Shown piece by piece: positions 18,364-24,662 of a stretch of 24,662 nucleotides of DNA; the stretch's first letter is position 1, and the number at the start of each line of letters is the position of its first letter. The translations under genes and the position numbers were made by a program. The stretch lies in NCBI GenBank assembly GCA_027603945.1, contig JADIIU010000169.1, positions 1-24,662 of the forward strand, in the 5' to 3' direction. This stretch comes from Terramyces sp. JEL0728 (lineage: Eukaryota; Chytridiomycota; Chytridiomycetes; Rhizophydiales; Terramycetaceae). The notes beneath the pieces were generated by a model. The model searched no databases, was not told where the DNA came from, and was given only the letters and a program-made list of their open reading frames with translations.

Positions 18364-19032
18364 TTATACAAACAAGGAAGCGCAGATCAAGAAAATAGAT
18401 GCACTAGCAGTGGCCCGGAATGAATTTCCCTTTGGTGTATTTGTCGCACTTTGGGCAGTAGTAGTAGCGGTCGCATTAGCATTTCCAGGGCATGCTGCGA
18501 TTGCCGTTGATAATAGTGCCAATTTTTGAGCGGTTGATGGACTGTTTTGACACTGAGATTGCCCATTCTTTGCAAACGGACCTAGAAATGCCGAACAGGT
18601 TGGCTGACAGATTTTACTATAATCCGGGCTGGATGAAGATGGGTCGAATCCTGGACATGCTGCTTGACCTTGTAACGCATTTGCAGCTAAATATGCTTGG
18701 CATTGTGGATCGGCTGCAGAACCAGAAGTACTTGCTGCATCACACGCAGTTAATGCAGTACCAAGCAGCGACAGTTTTTGTTCTGTTGGCGCATCATTCT
18801 TGCAAGCTGACTGAGCTTTTGGGATAAATGGTACGAGGAATGCTTTGCACGATGGAGTGCACAATACAGCTGTGTTTGGTGAACTGGAGTATAAATTCAA
18901 GTTTGGACATGCTTGATTCATTGGGAATGATTCCCACGCCAAGAATCCTGCACATACTGGGTCAGTAGGGCCCGTTGCAGCTGTCTGTGGTAGTGCTGAT
19001 GACAATCCAAAGAATGCAGAGCTGAAAATCAT
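18364..19032 (-). CDS. secreted protein 5 with two six-cysteine modules, predicted GPI-anchored
   Basis: 222 aa. Leader MIFSSAFFGLSSALP. Module 1 (C27, 42, 58, 62, 77, 97) has spacing 14-15-3-14-19 and module 2 (C111, 126, 142, 146, 161, 181) has the same spacing exactly. Repeated blocks are DPVC/DPQC, ACPNL/ACPGF, CTPSCKAFLVPF/CQPTCSAFLGPF, SACKND/SQCQNS and EQKLSLLGTA/AQKLALLSTA. This is a clear internal tandem duplication. An Ala/Thr stalk with NTPKG precedes the hydrophobic tail SIFLICASLFV. It groups with protein 4. No intron. Its ATG lies 110 nt from the stop of the BCAS3-like gene. Confidence 0.87.
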   Translation of the reverse strand: MIFSSAFFGLSSALPQTAATGPTDPVCAGFLAWESFPMNQACPNLNLYSSSPNTAVLCTPSCKAFLVPFIPKAQSACKNDAPTEQKLSLLGTALTACDAASTSGSAADPQCQAYLAANALQGQAACPGFDPSSSSPDYSKICQPTCSAFLGPFAKNGQSQCQNSPSTAQKLALLSTAIAACPGNANATATTTAQSATNTPKGNSFRATASASIFLICASLFV

Positions 19033-19128
19033 TGGAAATTTCCGTCCTTTAGTGCTTTAAATCACCGAGAGCCTGAGCTTCCGCGTAAAAGAGAAGCACT
19101 TTTGAAAGCAGAGTGGATTTACATGCTA

Positions 19129-19134
19129 TTTATT
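19129..19134 (-). terminator. poly(A) signal AATAAA (BCAS3-like gene)
   Basis: Minus-strand AATAAA 8 nt after the stop at 19143, in an ATTTATTTATTTA run that offers two overlapping copies. Confidence 0.5.
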
Positions 19135-19142
19135 TATTTACA

Positions 19143-21421
19143 CTATGAATCTTCACCATTTAAATCAACAACCTCTGGCTTTTCTTGTACTGGAACTTTG
19201 GTCTTTTCTTTTTTCCATTTTGTTGTCAGGGTGGAAATTCGTTTGGCAGAATCCAAAAATCCAGTTAGCAGTGAGGGAGATGGGGGAGAGGGAATGGATT
19301 TTGAAGATACAATCAGGTGAAATCCTTCTTCAGTTTGGTAAAATGATTCATGGCCTTGTGGGGGAGGAAGTTCAGAATCCATAGCTGATTGCATTCCCTC
19401 GGTAATGTCAATTTTCGCATCCAATATACTAGGTTAGCAGCATTTTACCTATGTGGAGCCAGAACAGGATTTTTCAAAACTATATTTTTCGCTATTGGTA
19501 ATTGCAACTCATCCCTTTCAGGTTCCTCCTCAAATACCTGCAAAGTGCACAGCGGTTTTGACCATATATACGGTAAAGCCAAGTTGCAAGTATTGATTTC
19601 TATTTTCGATGGCCAGATTGCTTCTGGTTTTACTGCAGCAATTGCGTCGTCTTTGATGAACTATTGTTAAATGGGATTAAACCTTTACTCCACATTCTTG
19701 CCAGCTTGGATTTCTACAAACAGTCCACTCTGAGATTTTTGTGACAGACATTTTCATTTTCTTTGTAATTGCGCTGGTGACAATAGCAGGAACTGAAGGA
19801 TTACTTGGCAATTCTGGCTGCACGTACATATCGACATGTATTAGTGTAATTTTTCCGTACGGATCCCACGATAGTAAAGGAATCCTTTTCTGCAGAGTTG
19901 GATCCATGGATTTCACTTTGTTTCCGCATTGCCTGATAAAAGTAGTCATTGGTATATTTTTATATGCATCAACAAAAGCGTCATCATAGCCCATATCACT
20001 TGTTGCGTTGTCGACGCTTGACGATAACCTTATGTTTACAGGGGAAGATCCAAGTGTCTCCTGTGAATTTTCTACTTGGAACAACGATTTTACAACTTGA
20101 AGAGAGTTCCTAGAATTTACTTTTACGCTGGAAGTTTGGTTAGCATTCGACAAGTTATCCATGTGGTATAAATGGTTCGTTCCTCGAGAGGTGGAGCATG
20201 ACAGCCAATGGCCGTCATTACTTATTTCCAAATGAGTAATGACGGCAAAAGTGAATCCTCGTCCAAATTTCATCACACACGTTGGAGGTTGCTTTACACG
20301 AGAAAAGCAATTCATAATTGACCAACAATAAATATTGGTTCCTATAGAAGAAGCTGTAAATATCATTGTTTCTGCAGGGTTGAATTTAATCTGTGATATT
20401 GGATGCTTGTGTGGCCTAAACAGTGAAAGAACTGGAAAGTCTTTGGAATTTCTAGAAATCTTGCGAATCATCACCACTCCATCATGCTCACTGACACGCT
20501 CCACTTCTGCATTGATTATATCCTTTTTATCGCCATTGAAATAGTTTTGAATAGCATTGTATCCCATCCCACCAACAAGGGTAACGCCATCTACAAGTTC
20601 TTTTGCAGCTTTCACAGCGAGTTCGCCGGCTACTTCTCCAGCAGTCTTGTTTTTATAATCATCCATATGAAACATATCTTGATCGTCCTGCGTTTGCTGA
20701 GGTTGTACCGCAGCCGTACATGTATAACAAATTGAGCGCAATGCAAGATCAAATTCGGGTATCCCGGCAGTCGGCGAAGGCCATAAATCATCAAATGATT
20801 TCAATAATGAAAAATCTAGCGTTAATTGGCATCAACCAGCTGGAGAGTATATCTGCAGTGTTTCAGGACCAGAAATACAGATGGCGATCTTTGTAGATTT
20901 AACAACTTCAATTTCAACATTGCCAAAATCCAGTGTATTCACAAAACTTAATGTCACCAACGAAAATAGGTGAACCTTATACTGAGGCACCGTTTCCGTC
21001 TCGTCCAAACAAGATTCGATCATCATTACCAGGGGTCTTTGCAAAGCAAATTTATCATCTTTTACTTCCGGATCCTTTAGCAAATCTATTGCGATAATTT
21101 TCGACAGGTTGCTCTTGATGGATACCATTTCATTTACTTTATCTCCAAGTGCATCAACGTGCCATATTTGAAAGCCATGTTGATATCCAAGTAACAGCAG
21201 TAATCTATGTCAATAACGAAATACTTTTGATCCAAGTGTGCAAACCTAGCACAGATTATCTCTTCCGACTCTGACTTTACTGATTTCTTTGGTTTTTGAT
21301 TAAGCATATTCGAGAGAGCATTCCCTATATTGGCAAGGCCGGAAGGCGATGACGAAGGCACCATGACTGATTTCCTACCTTCATGTTGTATATTGACTGG
21401 GATTTTTGATTGTTTTAACAT
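19143..21421 (-). CDS. BCAS3-like WD40/PROPPIN-related beta-propeller protein, five exons
   Basis: 731 aa. Animal BCAS3 binds phosphoinositides with PHAF1 on phagophores and affects the cytoskeleton; plant homologues are ATG18g/h-like. Exons: 21421-21225, 21204-20837, 20815-19683, 19660-19449, 19428-19143. Landmarks: CARFAHLDQK|LLLLGYQHGFQIWHVD, FSLVTLSFVNTL, AICISGPETLQIYSPA, LFRPHKHPISQIKFNP (family PH..PIS.L.F.P), TASSIGTNIYCWSIM, RGFTFAVITHLEISNDGHWLS with TSRGTNHLY. The C-terminal exons include APH|SILDAKIDITEGM and end KPEVVDLNGEDS. The N-terminal ATG at 21421 is the first ATG in the open frame; a further 5' exon cannot be excluded. The intron at 19661-19682 could instead use a GTAAAG donor 6 nt upstream (28 nt, also in frame). 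Confidence 0.82.
19429..19448 (-). other. spliceosomal intron, 20 nt (BCAS3-like, last)
   Basis: GTAAAA...GCTAACCTAG. Joins AG|T after LAPH and opens the C-terminal frame. Confidence 0.85.
19661..19682 (-). other. spliceosomal intron, 22 nt (BCAS3-like)
   Basis: GTTTAA...TTTAACAATAG. Joins GVK to FIKDDAIAAV. An upstream GTAAAG donor would make it 28 nt and also stay in frame. Confidence 0.72.
20816..20836 (-). other. spliceosomal intron, 21 nt (BCAS3-like)
   Basis: GTTGAT...ATTAACGCTAG. Joins GCT G|AT into SPADFSLLKSF and removes an in-frame TGA. Confidence 0.85.
21205..21224 (-). other. spliceosomal intron, 20 nt (BCAS3-like, first)
   Basis: GTATTT...TTGACATAG. Joins AA|A into DQKLLLLGYQHGFQIW, the conserved first propeller blade. 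Confidence 0.92.
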
Positions 21422-21678
21422 TCCAACTTTTGAGGGGGCGTAGCAAAGATGCAAGTCAAGGCAACAAGATGCAGAATGTATGGCAAATCACTGTATAACA
21501 ACTGCGTTGCGCTATCTACTCTTGCTCAAGATCTGTCTTGACGGTGGGGTTTCAGATGTAATTCCAAGGAACCAACTCACCAAAGGATTCATGTAAATTC
21601 AAATTGCGGAATGTCTGGTATATCCCCACCTGGTATCAAGTTACCAAAAGGTAGCACGTAATTGTATGTATTTAGGTT

Positions 21679-23354
21679 TTAAATTTTTGAAATATCTCTT
21701 CCAAAGACAAAAGTCTTTGTCCAGTCCCAAGCCAACAGTACTCTGGTTCTAAGAGAAACTTGGCGGGAAAGATAAGCACTTCTCCATAAAAAGAATGCGC
21801 TGAAACCGCCAAATCCTTTGCCTTTACCCAAATCCAAAACAGCCGCTTCTTATATTAATTATTAGTACCTCCTCCAACGTACGAAAAATTTCCTAAATGC
21901 TGATACTTGAAATTCCTGAACCTTTCTTCCACGATATCCCAATCTCGGGAATCGTACTTGCCGATCTTGTTGAGTTTGTTTGCCAAATACTTTCCTTGCT
22001 GTGATGCGACTTGAGCTGTTGCTGGTAACGTGGTGGTCTTTGCTGCAGTCTTTTCAAACCACGTTTTTAATTCTTGTAATTTAACTGGTGCATCACCAAT
22101 ATACTGCTTTAATCCTTCCAAGAATGAATGGGACTGCGGGTGTTTTTCTGTAACCTGGTTGATAATGGAGTTTAATTTATCAACAGACATGTCTTCGTTG
22201 CATTGTGATAGAATCAGATCACCAATATTTGGCAGGACAATAGTTGCACAATCGCCTAATGCGTACGCATCCTTTGCGCCAATCAAACGTAATCCTGAAT
22301 CGACATTTAACGCACGTTTGTGGGTTTGGTCTGTGAGTTTATCAGAGAGCTTTTGAGTGGTTTCGTGCATGGCGATACCTGTGCTCCAAACACACAATCC
22401 ATAGTCTGTAACATTTGTTTCCAGAGATCCATCTGTCTTCTTTACCTTATACGTAATTGAGGTCTTGTCAACAGACTGGACAAATGCCTGAGTAATGACT
22501 TTGATGTTTTGTCTCTTGAATCTTTCCTCGGTGTATTCAGAAATCTTTTCATCAAAAGTGTTTAAAATGTGAGCAGACCCTTGGATCAATATTACTTTGA
22601 CATGTCGTTTAACAAGATCTGGGTAATAGTAAACCATATCTCTGTTCAAGTAATCGTAGAGCTCTATGTGTTAATTCAATTAACCAGCTGAAAATTCCTA
22701 TTCTTAACAATAAACTACCACTCCCGTAGGGCCACCGCCAACCACGACAAAGGTAAGTAATCGCTGTCTTTCTTGCTCGCTGACGATTGGGTTGCTGGCT
22801 TTTTCAAAAATTGTCGTTAATCTATCGCGAATGTTACGAGCATCTCTTATAGTCTTGCAAAAATAGACGTTTTCCTTGACTCCAGGTATCCCATAAGTTT
22901 CATTTCTTGCACCTAAAGCAACTACCAATTTGTCATATGGAATTTCAACCTTGTTGTTATCCGTATCAACTGCCAGTACTGTCTTTTTATCAAAATCTAC
23001 ATCCTCTCCAGATGCAGCATAATAATGAGCTCCAGAATGCCGACATATTTTCCGTGTGCTTTCCAGCAACGATCGATATTCAACAGTGCCCTATTTTAAT
23101 AGTCAGATACGGTAGTTGCCTATATTAGTGATAATTACTCCTGGTAATAGTGGAGTGAACAGAAAATAGTTGGTAGGTGAAATTACTATCGTTTCAAATT
23201 GATTCTTCTTTAAATTCTTCAAGATGGTTGTTGCTGCCCATCCAGTGCCAAGGATTAATAGCCGAGGTTTCTTTTTTGTTTCCCATGAAGACCACGGGAA
23301 CTGATTTACTATTGGGATGGTTGAATATCGTGTACGAGATACGATTTTTTGCAT
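21679..23354 (-). CDS. type II NADH:ubiquinone oxidoreductase (NDH2), six exons
   Basis: 524 aa single-subunit rotenone-insensitive NADH dehydrogenase; passes electrons from NADH to ubiquinone at the mitochondrial inner membrane without pumping protons. Exons: 23354-23139, 23119-23111 (9 nt), 23090-22719, 22697-22685 (13 nt), 22663-21869, 21848-21679. Landmarks: Arg-rich start MQKIVSRTRYS (possible mitochondrial presequence), FAD motif LLILGTGWAATTI, NYFLFTPLLPG|ATT|GTVEYRS, VVALGARNETYGIPGV, NADH motif VVVGGGPTGV|EFSA|ELYDYLNRD, YALGDCA, and the C-terminal membrane-anchor region YVGG|EAAVLDL...GGFSAFFLWRSAYLS ending FGRDISKI. No EF-hand insertion. The ATG at 23354 is the only ATG ahead of the FAD motif in an open frame. 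Confidence 0.95.
21849..21868 (-). other. spliceosomal intron, 20 nt (NDH2, last)
   Basis: GTACTA...TTAATATAAG. Joins GGA G|AA GCG and restores the conserved NDH2 C-terminus. Confidence 0.94.
22664..22684 (-). other. spliceosomal intron, 21 nt (NDH2)
   Basis: GTTAAT...ATTAACACATAG. Joins GCT G|AG CTC into FSAELYDYL. Confidence 0.95.
22698..22718 (-). other. spliceosomal intron, 21 nt (NDH2)
   Basis: GTAGTT...TTAAGAATAG. Joins GGGPTGV to EFSA; unspliced it gives a stop after four codons. Confidence 0.95.
23091..23110 (-). other. spliceosomal intron, 20 nt (NDH2)
   Basis: GTATCT...TTAAAATAG. 3' flank of the 9-nt exon; joins ATT to GTVEYRS. Confidence 0.93.
23120..23138 (-). other. spliceosomal intron, 19 nt (NDH2, first)
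   Basis: GTAATT...CACTAATATAG. 5' flank of the 9-nt exon; joins FTPLLPG to ATT. Confidence 0.93.
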
Positions 23355-23531
23355 GGGTAAGAAGTGAGTCAACGCTTTGAAAGTCTAGAGCGATTTGAAG
23401 CATGAAAATTGAACCTTTTAACGGTATTTTCATAATTCAAGAGGGCAAAGAGAGATACGTGGGTTGAACGCAAAACAGGATTATTTGGACTCGACCATCT
23501 ATATTGATTCACGGATCTGAAACAGAGCAGT

Positions 23532-23614
23532 TCTCCCGTGGCTAAGTGGTTTAAGGCGTCGTACTTATATTTGAAGATATGCGAATATCGCGGGTTCGAA
23601 CCCCGCCGGGAGAA
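23532..23614 (+). tRNA. tRNA-Ile(UAU) with 9-nt intron
   Basis: Acceptor stem TCTCCCG (23532-23538) pairs with CGGGAGA (23607-23613), discriminator A at 23614. D arm from 23541 with a GG loop. Anticodon stem TCGTA (23559-23563) pairs with TGCGA (23580-23584). The loop reads C-T-TAT-A before and A after a 9-nt insertion (23570-23578), so the anticodon is TAT at 23566-23568 and the insertion sits after position 37, the canonical place for nuclear tRNA introns. Variable loop ATATC. T stem GCGGG/CCCGC with loop TTCGAAC. A box around 23539-23549 and B box 23593-23603 fit pol III promoters. Eukaryotic tRNA-Ile(UAU) genes commonly carry introns. Mature length 74 nt without CCA. Confidence 0.93.
23570..23578 (+). 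other. tRNA intron, 9 nt
   Basis: TTTGAAGAT between tRNA positions 37 and 38; removal leaves the 7-nt loop CTTATAA. It would be cut by the tRNA splicing endonuclease, not the spliceosome. Confidence 0.85.
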
Positions 23615-23616
23615 TG

Positions 23617-23622
23617 TTTTTT
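23617..23622 (+). terminator. RNA polymerase III terminator
   Basis: Run of six T two bases after the tRNA discriminator. Confidence 0.8.
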
Positions 23623-23847
23623 CGACTTTTTTTGATTTGGCTGCCGGTGCTCTCATTTGATATCCAGTATTGTGCACAGTTCTTTTTCCAATAATGGCAA
23701 TCGATTGCGGTAATATAATTCTCTTTTTAAATTGACGCCGAATACACTAAAGTGCGGCCCATAAACCGAGATCGGGCCAGACACACTAAAGATCTATCGC
23801 CACCAACTTGACGATTACTAGAGTGCAATTCTTTGTTGGCGTGCGTT

Positions 23848-23871
23848 ATTCTTTGGTGGTAATCAAAGAAT
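23848..23871. repeat. inverted repeat ATTCTTTG/CAAAGAAT
   Basis: Perfect 8-bp arms (23848-23855, 23864-23871) around an 8-nt spacer. A third direct copy of ATTCTTTG lies at 23828-23835. Could be a protein-binding site; chance is possible in this composition. Confidence 0.4.
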
Positions 23872-24072
23872 TTTTTGACAGCCCTCAAATGAATTTCTAC
23901 TGTATAAAATTGAATTATCGCCGTTTTACTGTGATCTCACTCGGCATTGATGTTTGACAGCGGATCTGGAAATGTGCCTCCTCGCATTCTCTATGTACCT
24001 AATTTGCATTCGGGCCGCTTGACCGTAATTATCCCAAAATAAAAAGAAAGAAATGCCCTCCTGCGCAAGCGA

Positions 24073-24662
24073 ATGAGTTCAGCAACTCCAACTACGTTGA
24101 CAGCCCCAGCCAGTGTTCCGACAATACTACAGAACCAGACGCTTCCAGTAAATCAGACAGGTGTACCAGAGCAATCTGGATTACCTTTCAACGCTACTTG
24201 GGCTTGTTATTCTGCACCAAATACCAACGGGCAACCAATTACAAAAGAGTTGTCACTTACATGCCCAACTGGATTTTATTGCCCAAACACAACATCCAGC
24301 GATCCAGGTTCATTTCCCAGAATTTGTCCCCCAAGTGTTGAATGCAGTATTCTCAGACTTGCCGGTAAAGAATGTGAGCCTCAAGGACCACTAGAGCCAA
24401 CTGTTTGCGACCACGGGTATTATTGTCCGAATGAAAATACCAAACTAGTTTGCCCAGAGCACCATTATTGCCCAACAGGTACTGTGCAGCCATTATCATG
24501 CGGTGCTCTAAGCATCTGCAAAGAAGGTTCAAGAACTGAGTTTGTTTTGGATGGTGTTGTAACCATTGGTATCATTGACTTGCTATTGGTTGCATTCTAT
24601 TTCATAGTTACATGGAAGAAAAAAGCGGATTCGCCAGAAATGAAGCCGTTAATAGAAAAAAG
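24073..24662 (+). CDS. ABCG-type ABC transporter, N-terminal cysteine-rich region (3' end outside window)
   Basis: First 196 codons of a gene running off the window. After a Thr/Pro/Asn-rich N-terminus come repeated Cys motifs: CPTGFYCPN, RICPPSVEC, GKECEPQG, CDHGYYCPN, CPEHHYCPTGT and CKEGSRTEF. A transmembrane segment (VVTIGIIDLLLVAFYFIVTW) and a basic cytosolic stretch (KKKADSPEMKP) follow. This order (extracytoplasmic Cys-rich CP-repeat domain, one TM, then the nucleotide-binding domain) is that of the long ABCG half-transporters of plants and fungi (Arabidopsis ABCG24/28 type). The ATP-binding domain lies beyond the window. No clear signal peptide follows the ATG at 24073, so an upstream exon is possible. 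Confidence 0.82.
   Translation, partial: MSSATPTTLTAPASVPTILQNQTLPVNQTGVPEQSGLPFNATWACYSAPNTNGQPITKELSLTCPTGFYCPNTTSSDPGSFPRICPPSVECSILRLAGKECEPQGPLEPTVCDHGYYCPNENTKLVCPEHHYCPTGTVQPLSCGALSICKEGSRTEFVLDGVVTIGIIDLLLVAFYFIVTWKKKADSPEMKPLIEK

Larger units (their letters stand above)
23615..24072. other. intergenic region upstream of ABCG-type gene
   Basis: 458 nt without a credible gene. It holds the pol III terminator, two copies of ACACTAAAG (23744-23752, 23783-23791), and a cluster of ATTCTTTG elements at 23828-23871. It presumably includes the promoter of the downstream transporter. Confidence 0.45.

Noticed and set aside
23532..23614. Reading the tRNA as a class II (Ser/Leu) tRNA with a long variable arm
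   Set aside because: The extra length lies inside the anticodon loop; variable loop is 5 nt, and the loop C-T-TAT-A/A fits Ile(UAU) with an intron.
1..24662. Origin in a chlorarachniophyte nucleomorph, suggested by intron size
   Set aside because: Gene content (NDH2, ABC transporters, secreted GPI-type proteins, kinase-Sel1) and moderate base composition do not fit the highly AT-rich, housekeeping-limited nucleomorph genomes.
1..24662. CRISPR arrays, insertion sequences, rRNA genes, transposons
   Set aside because: No repeat-spacer arrays, transposase or reverse transcriptase domains, terminal repeats or rRNA segments seen by eye on either strand.

Overview
The window comes from a compact nuclear genome of a eukaryote. 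It holds split genes with GT..AG introns and YTAAY branch sites, AATAAA poly(A) signals lying on or just after stop codons, a pol III tRNA gene with its own intron, and standard genetic code use. A HAP5/NF-YC subunit, a type II NADH dehydrogenase, a four-helix/TKL-kinase/Sel1 protein and an ABCG transporter with a cysteine-rich N-terminus suggest an early-diverging fungus or a relative (chytrid, Rozella-like or aphelid-like). That placement is an inference of low confidence and I name no species.

The dominant feature is splicing. I reconstruct 29 introns of only 19-22 nt: 5 of 19, 18 of 20, 4 of 21 and 2 of 22. Nearly all read GTA + about 8 nt + YTAAY-like branch site + 3-5 nt + AG. Removing them restores conserved protein sequence across every break in the tubulin cofactor D, CCA-adding enzyme, NF-YC, aldo/keto reductase, AMMECR1, BCAS3-like and NDH2 genes. 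Some exons between them are tiny: 9 and 13 nt in NDH2, and apparently 6, 6 and perhaps 3 nt in the kinase gene.

Layout. 1-2516 (+): 3' part of an ABCC/MRP transporter with an apparent one-base frameshift. 2835-6660 (+): one large gene with an MLKL-like helical domain, a TKL kinase and Sel1 repeats, joined through an intron-dense linker. 6730-7593 (+): LACTB2-like metallo-beta-lactamase. 7683-8586 (+): aldo/keto reductase. 8599-9136 (-): NF-YC, behind a promoter with three evenly spaced CCAAT boxes. 9343-12944 (+): tubulin cofactor D. 12954-14466 (-): CCA tRNA nucleotidyltransferase. 14698-15300 (+): AMMECR1. 15314-15535 (-): small IQ-motif protein. 15550-19032 (-): five tandem intronless genes for secreted, probably GPI-anchored six-cysteine proteins. 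19143-21421 (-): BCAS3-like beta-propeller. 21679-23354 (-): NDH2. 23532-23614 (+): tRNA-Ile(UAU) with a 9-nt intron. 24073-end (+): N-terminus of an ABCG-type transporter.

Most genes are unrelated housekeeping functions packed with 9-13 nt between convergent stops. The lineage-specific part is the six-cysteine surface-protein array, which has no introns although its neighbours have many. It is the best candidate for a family not yet described; its cysteine spacing recalls, but does not match, oomycete elicitins.
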